A DNA stretch of 64,000 nucleotides from Armigeres subalbatus (Eukaryota > Arthropoda > Insecta > Diptera > Culicidae), in the NCBI RefSeq assembly GCF_024139115.2, contig NC_085140.1, positions 48,597,995-48,661,994 of the forward strand, given 5' to 3'. The position numbers and the translations under genes were made by a program. Of the stretch, positions 1-11,466 are shown piece by piece (within the stretch, counting starts at the first letter, position 1; each line of letters opens with the position of its first letter). The notes below the pieces were generated by a model. It searched no databases, was not told where the DNA came from, and was given only the letters and a program-made list of their open reading frames with translations.

Positions 1-1071
1 TTCAATGCTTGACGATCACCTCACAGTAGACAACGTTAGCATCGGCACGCGAAATGCATTTGAATTGCTCATGCTTTGGTTTAAATTTAACCTCGCTATC
101 AATATGGGGGGTTGGCTATGAGATAGAAGTGAAAGTTACTATGGCATACTGCAAGACCTACAAAACGAAGTAGAAAAGGCGACCATAAATAGACTCCACG
201 AATGGAGAGGGAATTATGCAACGCTCCAATGCTATTTACAGTGATTTAATTTCATTGCATCAAGGTGTTGTGGTTCACCTCTAGTGGGGTGTGGATTGGG
301 CTTGATGAAGTTCAAGTGGTTTGACAAGCTCCACAATGTCATTGGTTTTTTTGCCTCAAAAATGTTTTTACGTTTACGTTTTAACATATTAAATGTTTTT
401 TGGAATAAATCTTGGAATAAGTACACTTTAAAAATTAGACACTATTTCGTAATTAGGCAAGTTCAAAACAAAATCAAATATTGTTGAAATAAAAATATTA
501 TTGTAGTTTCAACAATAAAACATTGTTGGATCCACAATAACATATGTGTGATGCAATAATAGGCCTATTATTGAATTCAACAATATATACTTTTCAGATT
601 TAATCATATCAAATTCTGCAGCGTGAAAGTAATAGTTTAAGATAATCCTCGCTTCAGTGAGGAACTCTGAAAACTATGGGAAAAACACTTTAATAAAGTA
701 TTTGAAAAAAAAAAATCCTCGCCTAATCGAGATTCATCATCCTAAATTTCATAACCTGATGTCAAAAATTGATGATATTAAGATATTTTAGTGCAAAAGA
801 TTGATATTGTTGTCTGATTTTTTATCTCCTATATTAATCATGTCCATGTCTCATTTTGCTATCACATCACCATTTGTTATTGTTGAGCTATCTTCGTCTT
901 TGATAAAATATTATTTAAATAAGGCATAAATGTGTCGATTTTTAATTGACAAAAAAGAAGTTTTTATTGTTTCGTGACATATCTTTTACTATTTTTTAGA
1001 TCCTCGTATTTTACGGTTACTGTATTTATATGTATGATTTTTTTGATTTCCAGGTGATGGACGATCATCAA
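1..1071. other. Intergenic spacer upstream of the first tRNA-Tyr
   Basis: AT-rich DNA with no convincing reading frame; the longest open stretches are about 65 codons. Positions 480-590 contain several short overlapping palindromes built on ATTGTTG/CAACAAT, which may be a degraded small repeat. Nothing else is recognised. Confidence 0.5.
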
Positions 1072-1187
1072 CCTTCGATAGCTCAGTTGGTAGAGCGGTG
1101 GACTGTAGGAGAGATTGGGCGAAATCCGCCTGTAAACGAATCAAGTCAGTTATCCATAGGTCACTGGTTCAAATCCGGTTCGAAGGA
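1072..1187 (+). tRNA. tRNA-Tyr: tRNA-Tyr (GUA), intron-containing, copy 1
   Basis: Exon 1 is 1072-1108 (37 nt, ending in CTGTAG) and exon 2 is 1152-1187 (36 nt), giving a 73-nt mature tRNA. The acceptor strands CCTTCGA and TCGAAGG pair fully and A1187 is the discriminator base. The anticodon stem is GTGGA/TCCAT and the loop CTGTAGA carries the GTA anticodon. The 43-nt intron (1109-1151) lies one base 3' of the anticodon, the canonical place for eukaryotic nuclear tRNA introns and usual for tRNA-Tyr. The D-arm (TAGCTCAGTTGGTAGAGC) and T-arm (GGTTCAAATCC) give intact A and B boxes for RNA polymerase III. Splicing requires tRNA endonuclease and ligase. The exons match the three other copies in the window; only the intron differs. 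Confidence 0.97.
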
Positions 1188-1189
1188 TA

Positions 1190-1195
1190 TTTTTT
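1190..1195 (+). terminator. Pol III terminator of tRNA-Tyr copy 1
   Basis: A run of six T starts three bases after the tRNA 3' end, a standard RNA polymerase III stop. Confidence 0.85.
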
Positions 1196-1536
1196 GTATT
1201 TGATGGTTATTTTTTTGGCTGCAAAATGTTTTGTTGATGTTGTCCAGCATGTATCGCGTCAGCTATACCTATAATGGCAACCTCACCTGTGTGAAGTAAG
1301 TATCGCGACCCCGGTGAGGTAGCTACTCCCGAGCAGAAGCGATGACCTCGATAACAGAAGTTAATATGCACTTGGCTTGCATGAGAGGTAAAATACTAAA
1401 AAGGTAAAATACCAAAGGCATTATAATACCAAATTAGTACCAATAATTAGTACCAATTACGCGTTTGGTTGAAATAACAGAGTATGTTATACATGAAGTA
1501 TTGTGCATATTAAGTTTTGGTTTTATTGCTTTAGTA
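1196..1536. other. Spacer with degraded repeat
   Basis: No gene. Positions 1290-1480 hold an AT-rich stretch with repeated AATACCAAA/GTACCAAT words. The piece around 1286-1345, with a GAGCAGAAG box, resembles sequence at 10760-10860 just outside the other end of the neighbouring 9.2-kb element, so both flanks may derive from one older repeat. Confidence 0.4.
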
Positions 1537-1863
1537 TTAACCCGTTTCGGCCCGGGTTACGATTTCAAATTGTAAAATCCACCGTTCTCTTGTTTTTCGA
1601 CCGATTTGCATGAAACTTGGAGGAAAGATGCATTAAACCCTATATTTTTGTGTAGGTGTATTGATTTGGTGATTGGGTCCTTGAGTAGGGTTTTATCGAG
1701 GGGGTCCCCTGGGTCAAATGGGGTCAAAAATAGGTCAACTTCCTTTAAATCGTATATAACTAGTGGTAAATGCTCTCAATAATGATGCAATCATTTTTAT
1801 TCATCATTTTGCAATAGTGGGAATAGAAACTGCACGTTTGGACCTTAAAAATCCGGTTACAGA

Positions 1864-3940
1864 TGTTCCGGGAACCTGGTTCCCCCAGGGAAGTGGTCAC
1901 TTTTTGAGATGTTCTGAATCCCAGCTTGCGACACATCTAACTTCATGATTTTGCAACACAAATATAATAGAAGACATTCGCAGAGCATCTGAGCACATTA
2001 GCCACTTCCGGAGGTTCCCTGGGAACCTGATGCCCCAAGGGAAGTGGTCACTTTTTGATTGATTCTGAAACCCAGCTTGCGACACATCGAACTTCATGAT
2101 TTTGCAACGCAAATACAATAGGATACATTTGCAGAACTTCTGAGCGCATTGGCCACTTTCGGAGGTTCCGTGGGAACCTGGTGTCCTCAGGGAAGTGGTC
2201 ACTTTGTAAGTGGTTCTGAAACCCAGCTTTCGACACATCGAACTCCATGATTTTGCAACGCAAGTACAATAGAAGACATTTGCAGAACATCAGATCACGT
2301 TGGCCACTTCCGGAGGTTCCCTGGGAACCTGAAGCCTGGTCACTTTTTGATTGATTCTGAAACCCAGCTTTCGACACATCGAACTTCATGATTTTTCAAC
2401 GCAAATACAATAGGAGACATTTACAGAACTTCTGAGTGCATTGGCCACTTCTGGAGGTTTCCTGGGAACCTGATGCCTCAAGGGAAGTGGTCACTTTTTG
2501 TGTGGTTCTGAATCCCAGCTTGCGACACATCGAACTTCATGATTTTGCAACACAAATATAATAGAAGACATTCGCAGAGCATCTGAGCACATAAGCCACT
2601 TCCGGAGGTTCCCTGGGAACCTGATGCCCCAAGGGAAGTGGTCACTTTTTGAGTGGTTCTGAAACCAAGCTTGCGACACATAAAACTTCATGATTTTGCA
2701 ACGCAAGTACAATAAAAGACATCTGCAGAACATCAGATCACGTTGGCCACTTCCGGAGGTTCCCTGGGAACCTGAAGCCTCAAGGGAAGTGGTCACTTTT
2801 TTATTGATTCTGAAACCCAGCTTGCGACACATCGAACTTCATGATTTTTCAACGCAAATGCAATAGGAGACATTTACAGAACTTCTGAGCGCATTGGTCA
2901 CTTCTGGAGGTTTCCTGGGAACCTGATGCCTCAAGGGAAGTGGTCACTTTTTGAGTGGTTCTGAAACCCAGCTTGCGACACATCAAACTTCATGATTTTG
3001 CAACACAAATACAATAGAAGACATTTGCTCAGCATCTGGGCACATTGTCCACTTCCAGAGGCTCCCTGAGAACATGATGTCCCAAGGAAAGTTTTCACTT
3101 TTTGAGTCGATTTGATACCCAGCTTGTGACGCATCAAACTTCAGCTCTTTTCATCACAAATAGACATTTACAGACATTAGAGCCATTTACAGAGCATCTG
3201 GGCACATTGGCAACTTCCGGAGGTTCCCTGGGAAGCTGTAGCTCTCAGGGGAGTGGTCGCTTTTTGAATGTTTCTGAAACCCAGTTCACAACACATCAAA
3301 TTTTCTGATTTTGCAATACAAATACAATAGAAGACATTGGCCGAGTATCTGGGCACAATGACCTATTGCGGAAGTTTCCTGTAAACATACTGCATTTCAC
3401 GACCTTGGGTGGTTATGAAACCCAGCACATCCAACTTGATGATTTTGTAACATAAAGAAGTTGAAGGCATTTGCACATTTGCAGAGACATTGGGGTCATT
3501 CGCTGAAAACCTCGCCAAACAAACCTAATACACCCCCCCCCCACCCGATAGTCATGACACCCCGCTTGCTAGATATCATACATGATTTTGCAACACGAAT
3601 ACAATAGACAACATAAGCAGAACTTTTTTTACTTTTTACTTTTTTATGGTACTCCAGCTTGCGAGATATAAAGCTCCTCATGAAACCTGGTGTCTTCAGC
3701 ACAGCGCAGCCAGAAAATTGGTCATGGGTGAAGGTGGGGGGGCTGGTAGGTTCTGAAAAAAAATATTGTTTGAGTGGGTTCGAAAATAAATTTTCTTCCA
3801 AAAATTTTGTCTTTTCTAAAACTGGTTAGGTGGTTTTGAAAGCTATTTAGCAATACATCAAATATTATGGTTTTGTAACACAGATTCAATGAAAGATACT
3901 TACGCAGCATCTAGATACATTGGCCACTAATTTTTAAGGG
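1864..3940 (-). repeat. Left subterminal array of ~150-bp tandem repeats
   Basis: About ten copies of a unit with the words GGGAAGTGGTCACTTTTTGA, CCCAGCTTGCGACACATC and CATGATTTTGCAACGCAA recur every ~150 bp from 1890 on. The copies decay beyond about 3080 and are only patchily recognisable from 3400 to 3940. The array is the mirror image of the one at 4084-5667. Open frames across it are by-products of a repeat length close to a multiple of three and are not genes. Confidence 0.9.
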
Positions 3941-3962
3941 TAAATATGCTATATGATATTTT

Positions 3963-4045
3963 GGAGCCTTCCTTAGCCGTGCGATAAGATGCGCGGCTAA
4001 AAAGCAAGACCATGTTGAACAAAGCTGGATGAGATTCCCAGTTCG
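3963..4045 (+). repeat. Diverged SINE head (Feilai-like) between the array arms
   Basis: The words CCTTCCTTAGCCGTGCGATAA and AAAGCAAGACCATG match the start of the SINE copy at 7867, with several substitutions. It lies near the centre of symmetry of the repeat arms. Confidence 0.5.
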
Positions 4046-4083
4046 GTGCAGAAAAGAATGCTCCGAAACACACAGTAGATTAT

Positions 4084-5667
4084 TTGTCTTTCTTTCAGTT
4101 TGATGTGTCGCAAGCTGGGTTCCTCCGGAAGTGGCCGATGAGCCCAGATGTTCTGCAAATGTCTTCTATTGTATTTGCGTTGCAAAATCATGGAGTTCGA
4201 TGTCTCGACAGCTGGGTTTTAGAGCCACTTACAAAATTACCACTTCCCTGAAGGCACCAGATTCCCAGGGAACCTCCGGAAGTGGCCAATAAACTCAGAA
4301 GTGCTTTAAATGTCTCCTATTGCAATTGCGTTGCAAAATTATGAAGTTCGATGTGTCCCAAGCTGGGTTTCAGAAACACTTACAAAGTGACCACTTCCCT
4401 AAGGGAACCAGGCTCCCAGGGAACCTCCTGAAGTGGCGAATGTGCACAGATGCTCTGCAAATGCCTCCTTTTGTATTTGTGTTGCAAAATCATGAAGTTC
4501 GATGTGTCGCAAGCTGGGTTTCAGAATCAATCAAAAAAGTGACCACTTCCCTGAGGGCTTCAGGTTCCCAGGGACCCTCCGGAAGTGGCGAATGTGTACA
4601 TATGCTCTGCAAATGACTTCTATTGTATTTGTGTGGCAAAATGTTGAAGTTTGATGTGTCGCAAGCTGGGTTTCAGAACAACTCAAAAAGTGACCACTTC
4701 TCTTGGGGCATCAGGCTCCCAGGGAACCTCCTGAAGTGGCCAATGTGGTCAGATGTTCTGAGAATGTTTTCTATTGTATTTGCGTTGCTAAATCATGAAG
4801 TTCGAGGTGTCGCAAGCTGGGTTTAGGAATCAATCTGAAAGTGACCACTTCCCTGAGGGCACCAGGTTCCCAAGGAACTTCCGGAAGTGGCTAATGTGGT
4901 CAGATGTTCTGCAAATGTCTTCTATCGTATTTGCGTTGCAGAATCATGAAGTTTGATGTGTCGCAAGATGGGTTTAGGAATCAATCAAAAAGTGACCACT
5001 TCCCTGAGGGCTCCGGGTTCCCAAGGAACTTCCGGAAGTGGCCAATGTGGTCAGACGTTCTGCAAATGACTCCTATTTTATTTGCGTTTCAAAGTCATGA
5101 AGTTCGATGTGTCGCCAGCTGGGTTTCAGAATCAATAAAAAAAAGTGACCACGTCCCTGAGGGCTTCAGGTTCCCAGGGACCCTCCGGAAGTGGCGAATG
5201 TGCACATATGCTCTGCAAATGTCTTCTATTGTATTTGTGTGGCAAAATCATGAAGTTTGATGTGTCGCAAGCTGGGTTTCAGAACAACTCAAAAAGTGAC
5301 CACTTCCCTTGGGGCATCAGGTTCCCAGGGAACCTCCGGAAGTGGCCAATGTGGTCAGATGTTCTGCAAATGTCTTCTATTGTATTTGCGTTGCTAAATC
5401 ATGAAGTTCGAGGTGTCGCAAGCTGGGCTTAGGAATCAATCAGAAAGTGACCACTTCCCTGAGGGCACCAGTTCCCAGGGAACTTCCGGAAGTGGCCAAT
5501 GTGGTCAGATGTTTTGCACATGTCTCCTATTGTATTTGCGTTGCAAAATCATGAAGTTCGATGGGTCGCAAGCTGGGTTTCAGAATCAATCAAAAAGTGA
5601 CCACTTCCCTGAGGGCTTCAGGTTCCCAGGGACCCTCCGGAAGTGGCGAATGTGCACAGATGCTCGC
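4084..5667 (+). repeat. Right subterminal array of ~150-bp tandem repeats
   Basis: About ten copies of the same unit as the left array in the opposite orientation. The word AAGTGACCACTTCCCT recurs near 4385, 4538, 4688, 4838, 4990, 5142, 5293, 5444 and 5596, a period of about 151 bp. The unit contains short inverted words (AAGTGACCACTT; TTCCCAGGGAA) that could form hairpins. The array stops at the hAT-like insertion and resumes at 10282. Confidence 0.92.
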
Positions 5668-6726
5668 TAGAGGTGTGCGCCGGTCCGATATTCGTCGGCG
5701 GCGGCGTTTGTCAAATTTTTGATCGGCGGCGGCGGCGTTTTCGGCGTCACGCCGGAAGCCATTTTAGCCGGCGGCGGTGGCGGCGTGAATCGGCGTGGCG
5801 ATTTTTTCATTACGATTTTCTAAGATTTTTTTTGCATTTTTTCGGGATATTTTCAAGACATTAAAAGAAAAATCTTTTGAATTTCGCATGAAAATTTAAT
5901 GAACTTCTCCGAAAAAATCTATAAGGTTTTCCAAAATTTGGAAAATATTTTTGAGCAATCTTTAGAATTACCAAGAGAAGGTCTTTGTAATTCCCAAATA
6001 AAATAGTTTGGGATTTCAGCAGAAAAATCGTCGCAATTTGAAGAAACTTCAGAATTTTCACAAAAAAATGTTATTAACTTCTACAGGAAAAACTTCAGAA
6101 ATTTACGAAAAGTTCCTGTTCAATTTCTGTTGAGTATTCTTCGAAATTTTCACAGAAAATTCTTGATAATTGTAGGAGAGTGAGGTTGGTAGAATGGGTG
6201 TTTAACCGTTGGCTTTCTCAGTCTAGAATAATAAAGAGTAAAGACGGCTAGCTTGGCATGGCCAACAATAAAACAGTAAATTCTTAAGAATTTCCGCGGG
6301 AGACTAAAGAGTTTTCGAGAAAAAATCTCTGGAACATTCAAGAGAAATTGTCTGTAAGTTTAACGGAAACTTCTTTAGAATTTCCGCGGAGGATTGATCA
6401 AAATGTCTCCACGAAAAATTGTTCGAAATTATTGGGTTTCTACGGGCAATTCTTTGTACATTAGACGTTCAGTAACTGAAAGTAATTTAACTGCAATGTT
6501 TTTAACAGCATTTCGACAGCTGAGCTTCAAAACGATGTCAATGTCGATGATAGCTGCATAGCGCTGAACAATCAGGTGCACTTCTATTCTGACGCCGTCT
6601 GACAATTGTTTGCCGTCTGCGTCACAGTTATCGAACGCCATTGGCTAACTGAAACGAAAACATGTTGCAGTTATCGAAGGACTAATGTATTGTCCATAAG
6701 AAATTGTTGGAAAATCCCATTGGCCG

Positions 6727-7460
6727 CAAGCGACATACGGCCGAACTGGTAATTTGGCCCAAATAGTCGTTTGCCCTAACAAGTCGAGTCGAGTACAAGA
6801 CACTGAAGACGACCACACAGTTGTGGTCGAAATACGTATCTGCAAAGATAACGAAAATTAACTAGTGGAATTAAATGGACAGTACTTAATTCGTCTTAGA
6901 CGGTTTAATACATTCCACTAAAAGAGCTTAATATATTTTCCTAACAGGTCGTTTGGCCGAATAGTTCATCAGCCCAAAAATGCTGTTTGGCCGAAATGAT
7001 CGTTTGGCAGAATTGAATATTTGTCCGAAAATATAGTTCAGGCCAACAGGTTATACAGCCAAATGTCAATAACTGAACGGGTAATTTAATCCAAAATATC
7101 CATCCATTTGGCCTAATAACATTTTCGTTGAAAAGGTTAATTGTCAAGCGACGACTAATGAACGAAATTAGTAACCTCTCTATTTTTTAAGTTGGTACTG
7201 GCCTTTAAGCCAAAAGCTATCTAACCAAATCCCTTTAAGCCGAATTGATATTCGGATAAACGTCTTTTTGGCAAAATGATCAATTCAACCAATTCAAAAT
7301 AACACTTTTCAAAGAAGGTTGCTGAAAGTACATTTTTGGGCCAAATGACTCTTTCAACAGAATAACATTTTTTACCAAACGGCATTTTTGGTCAAATGAT
7401 CTATATTCGGTCAAACGACTTTTTCATCCAAACGGCAAAATCAGCCAATCCAGCTTTTCG
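6727..7460. repeat. Degenerate GCCGAA/GCCAAA-rich repeat
   Basis: Words such as TTTGGCCGAA, TTTCGGCC and TTGGCCAAA recur every 10-30 bases with AT-rich filler. The same style returns at 8750-8880, 9870-9950, 45826-47820, 53745-53975 and 56138-57080. Function is unknown; it appears to belong to transposon interiors. Confidence 0.6.
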
Positions 7461-7866
7461 CACACGGTAATGGCGGATCTGTGGGTTTAAAAGTGTATCC
7501 GTCTCTGTACTTCTTTCTGCTTTTCTAAGTTTGCCAAAATTTTCCTTTTGCCATTGCCACAGCCATTGCTTTCGGCCAAACTACATTTCCGATCAAACCA
7601 GTTTTGACCTGATAATAGTTTCCGTGAAACGTTTAGTTTTGCTAAATGGTACCTGGTTAGATGTATTTTGGCCTAAAGGCCAGTATCGACTTAAAAATAG
7701 AGAGGCCACGGAATTTTGTTCAATGGTCAATAGACAAAAAGACCATTTCGCCAAACAAATGGCCATTTCTGACCATATTACCCGTTCAGTACGAGGATCA
7801 GTCATTGAAATTTGGCCGTATTACCCGTTGGACCAAATGACTTTTTTGGCCAAATGGCCCATTCTG

Positions 7867-8136
7867 GCCCTCCTTAGCCGTGTGGTAAAACGCGCTACAA
7901 AGCAAGACCATGCTGAGGGTGGCTGGGTTCGATTCCCGGTGCCGGTCTAGGCAATTTTGGGATTGGAAATTATCTCGACTTCCCTGGGCATAAAAGTATC
8001 ATCGTGCAAGCCTCATGATATACGAATGCAAAAATGGTAACTTGGTTTAGAAACCTCTCAGTTAATAACTGTGGAAGTGCTTAATGAACACTAAGCTGCG
8101 AGGCGGCTCTGTCCCAGTGTGGGGATGTAATGCCAA

Positions 8137-8167
<31 letters not shown>

Positions 8168-8194
8168 AAGAAGAAGAAGAAGAAGAAGAAGAAG
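7867..8194 (+). mobile_element. tRNA-derived SINE, Feilai-like, full length
   Basis: It begins with a tRNA-like head (CTTAGCCGTGTGGTAAAACG and a B box in GGGTTCGATTCCCGGTGCC), continues with a conserved body ending in ...GTGGGGATGTAATGCCAATA, and finishes in a long (AAG)n run. The same unit occurs at 9073-9365 (minus), 23164-23424 (minus), 53412-53686 (plus) and as a stub at 24342-24391. The family name is a recollection of Aedes aegypti Feilai and was not verified by search. Confidence 0.8.
8138..8194 (+). repeat. (AAG)n microsatellite, SINE tail
   Basis: About 19 uninterrupted AAG triplets form the 3' tail of the SINE. A poly-lysine reading frame across it is an artefact. Confidence 0.95.
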
Positions 8195-9072
8195 GAGGCC
8201 AGTTCGGCCGTCTGTCGCTTTCGTTCAATGGAACTTACCAAGAGTTTCCAAAAATCGAAAATAGAAAGAATTTTCTGAAGAGATCCAAAAAAATCGATGT
8301 TTTAAAGTTTAGTTTGGCCGTTTAGTGGTGAACTTCTCCCTGTGAAAAAATCACTCTAATAAAGGATAAAAAACTAACCGTTTTATATAATCTAGATTGG
8401 GGAAGTCAACATAAAGCATCTCTTTTACCAGTCACAATTTTCTGTGTGAATTTCAAAGAATACTCAACAGAAACTCAATAGGAACATTCCGTGGATATTC
8501 CGAACATTTTCCTATAGACATTTGGATCAACTTCTCGTGAAAAATCTGAAGAGATTCTCATGTAAATCCAAAGAGCTCCTCTTGGTAATTCCAAAGAGTG
8601 CTCAATACTTGAAAGTAGTTTCCGTGGAAAATCTGAAAATAATTTTCGAATAACTATTCTGGTATTCTGGAAAAAACTGGAAATCTTTCGTTAAAATGTT
8701 GAGGCGAAAATCAAGATATACTCCCGTTATTGTCTTGAAAATATCCAAAATGACCAATTCAGCCGAACGACATTTTCGACCAAACGACTATTTCGGCCGA
8801 AGGACATATTCACGATTTTTTTTGCCAAAGGAACAGTTCGACCAAATGACTTTCTCGGCCAAATAACTTTAGGCTAGATATCCTAGCGAAGTCTGAAAAC
8901 ATAATGAGATCATATAGAGATATATAGAGATCATATTTTGATTTGCCATCAAATTGAGTTGTTTTCGTTTTTCAAAATGTATAAAACATTATGATTGATT
9001 ACATATTTTGATCTCATTTTGCTGTAGATTACTAAATTGAATGATATGACATCAAACTGTGTTTTATTTTGT

Positions 9073-9365
9073 TCTTCTTCATCTTCTTCTTCATTCGCAT
9101 TACATCCCCCACTGGGACATTGCCGCCTCGCAGCTTAGTGTTCATTGAGCACTTCCACAGTTATTAACTGCGAGCTTTCTAAGCCATGTTACCATTTCCG
9201 CATTCGTATATCATGAGGCTAACACGATGATACTTTTATGCCCAGGTAAGTCGAGACAATTTCCAATCCGAAAATTGTCTAGACCGGCACCGGGAATCGA
9301 ACCCAGCCACCCTCAGCATGGTCTTGCTTTGTAGCCGCGCGTCTTACCACACGGCTAAGGAGGGC
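9073..9365 (-). mobile_element. tRNA-derived SINE, Feilai-like, inverted copy
   Basis: Reverse-complement copy of the SINE at 7867, with the TTC-rich tail at 9066-9090 and the tRNA-like head at 9300-9365. The flanking DNA beyond the head (9366-9612) is also an inverted copy of 7612-7866, so SINE and flank were duplicated and inverted together. Confidence 0.8.
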
Positions 9366-10733
9366 CAGAATGGACCATTTGGCCAAAAAAGTCATTTGGT
9401 CCAACGGGTAATACGGCCAAATTTCAATGACTGATCCTCGTACTGAACGGGTAATATGGTCAGAAATGGCCATTTGTTTGGCGAAATGGTCTTTTTGTCT
9501 ATTGACCATTGAACAAAATTCCGTGGCCTCTCTATTTTTAAGTCGATACTGGCCTTTAGGCCAAAAGACATCTAACCAGGTACCATTTAGCAAAACTAAA
9601 CGTTTCACGGTAGGGCATCTTACCGTACGGCTAAGGAGGGCCTTTTATTTTGTTATCGGAAACCAATATCAAAATTAGTTTTCGATTTGCTCTCATCGAC
9701 AGCAGGAATAGTTTATGATTGAATGTCACAGTAAGATATTCCTGCTATTACGTTTTGTTATTTTAACCGTTAAAACGACCAAAAATATATCAAATTAAGT
9801 AAACATAATCGATGATTTCACAACATTAAAAAAAGTTATTGGTTTGCTCGGGAAGGCTTCTACCAAATAGTCTTTTCGGTTAAACGACATATTCGGCCTA
9901 ACAACTTTTAGCCTTGTGGCTTTCTGCCGAACGACTCTTTTCTGTTCAAAAATTCAATTTCAATTTGATTTTTTTGAATTTCAATGGGAACTCCTTCGCA
10001 ATTTTCACGCTTAGTTTTTACGGAGAGCTTTTCAAAATTTCAACAAGATATTGTATGGAATTTTCATGGAAATAATTGGTATCTTCAATGGAGTTTCAAC
10101 GTGATGTTTTAGAGATCTATCAGGAAATTATATGAAAATTGCACTGAATCTTTGGAGTTTCCACTGAAAATTTGAATCGGCGTGGAAAATTATAGGTCAG
10201 CGGCGTGACAAATTTGAAACGGCGGCGCGCCGATGCAAAAATATCGGCGGCGGCGGCGTGGCGCGGCGGCGCACACCTCTAATGCTCGCCAAATGTCTTC
10301 TATTGTATTTGTGTGGCAAAATCATGAAGTTTGATGTGTCGCAAGCTGGGTTTCAAAACAACTCAAAAAGTGACCACTTCCCTGGGGGAACCAGGTTCCC
10401 GTAACATCTGTAACCGGATTTTGGAGGTCCAAACGTGCAGTTTCCATTCCCACTATTGCAAAATGATGAATAAAAACGATTGCATCATTAATGATAGCAT
10501 TCACTACTAGTTATCTACGATTAAAAGGAATTTGACCTATTTTTGACCCCATTTGACCCAGGGGACCCCCTCGATAAAACCGTACCCAAGGACCCAATCA
10601 CCAAATCAATACACCTACACAAAAATATAGGGTTTAATGCATCCTTCCTCCAAGTTTCATGCAAATCGGTCGAAAAACAAGAGAACGGTGGATTTTACAA
10701 TTTGAAATCGTAACCCGGGCCGAAACGGGTTAA

Positions 10734-11466
10734 CTCTTATGCACCCCGTTCATACCAGTGTGAAGTATCAATAACAAAAAAAAGAATACCCAATCAATAA
10801 CAAAATGAGTATTATTGAGTTATTTTCTTCTGCTCGGGCTAGGGTAAGTGTACCGGTTTTGGTCATCTTAATACCTAATTTGATCAATACCAACGGTTCC
10901 GTGCGTTACATGCACAACTCGAAATCTGTAAATTTCAGAAATTACGTTTTTCACTCAAAAAATGAAATTTCAATATTTTTGTGATTATTTTGAATTAGGG
11001 AGTGAGCGCTAGTAGTGGACCCCGTGCGTATGATGGACTCCCTGAACAAAACCCCAAATTAAACACTAGAATCGACTATTTTCTGCAAACTTATGTCGGA
11101 TGGAGTTGCTCCATGTAACAGGATAGCAGTTCGATGCATTTGTTATGGACAGCATAGCAGAAATCTATATAATAAAAATGAGTTGAGATCCCCTTCCTGA
11201 CGATTTAACTCGCGAACGGGTTGACCGATCTGCAAGATTTTTTCCCTCATCGATTCGTCTTGGGATCCGTAAGGTTTGTATGTACAAAAAGTTGATGAAT
11301 TTAACGGGGAAAGGTAAAAAATCATTATAATATAATTTTGGATCGGCTGTTGAGGAAAACAAAACAATCGCACGGAAATTGATCTAGAATGCGGTGCTGC
11401 AAATAGTTCAGTATGTGACATTCGCAACACCCGGGTAAAGCTGCAGCTGCAGAGATTCAAGTGTAA
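10734..11466. other. Spacer with low-copy repeat fragment
   Basis: No convincing gene. A piece at about 11175-11300 (CGATTTAACTCGCGAACGGG, TTGACCGATCTGCAAG) resembles 22840-22880, suggesting a dispersed repeat of unknown class. A stretch at 10748-10860 resembles the flank at 1290-1350. Confidence 0.4.

Larger units (their letters stand above)
5668..10281. mobile_element. Non-autonomous hAT-like element with (CGG)-rich ends
   Basis: The left end TAGAGGTGTGCGCCG mirrors the right end CGGCGCACACCTCTA. The 8-bp sequence ATGCTCGC flanks both sides (5660-5667 and 10282-10289), which fits the 8-bp target duplication of hAT transposons. Both termini are rich in CGGCGG (5689-5800 and 10196-10275) although the body is AT-rich. 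Inside are GCCGAA/GCCAAA-rich repeats (about 6727-7460), an inverted pair of ~300-bp segments (7612-7910 and 9317-9612) and two SINEs facing each other. No transposase frame is visible. It interrupts the right repeat array of the piggyBac-like element and is therefore younger. Confidence 0.78.
1537..10733. mobile_element. piggyBac-like foldback element with TTAA target duplication
   Basis: TTAA at 1537-1540 is followed by CCCGTTTCGGCCCGGG, and the reverse complement of that end precedes TTAA at 10730-10733. TTAA duplication with a CCC-starting terminal repeat is the hallmark of piggyBac superfamily elements. The ends match as inverted repeats over about 340 bp (1541-1880 against 10390-10729) with few differences. 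Each unique end is joined to a subterminal array of ~150-bp repeats in mirror orientation (1864-3940, and 4084-5667 continuing at 10282-10390). No transposase frame is present, so this is a non-autonomous element. The right array is interrupted by a 4.6-kb hAT-like insertion, which accounts for half the length. The overall form resembles Drosophila Foldback elements, though the TTAA points to piggyBac mobilisation. Confidence 0.82.

Noticed and set aside
1864..5667. CRISPR-like array (regular repeats with spacers)
   Set aside because: Whole ~150-bp units are similar, with no short-repeat/unique-spacer structure, in a eukaryotic transposon.
4320..5670. Repeated frames with SQAGFQNQSKSDHFP-type motifs, as if a repeat protein
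   Set aside because: They lie in a transposon-borne tandem array, switch frames, lack a shared start and appear in both arms with stops; the repeat length (~151 bp) is not a multiple of three.
7531..7950. 139-codon plus-strand frame
   Set aside because: It spans the inverted GCCGAA repeat and the SINE head; its mirror copy at 9279-9608 is read on the other strand. No protein motif.
8084..8278. Small frame with a poly-lysine run
   Set aside because: The lysines come from the (AAG)n tail of a SINE.
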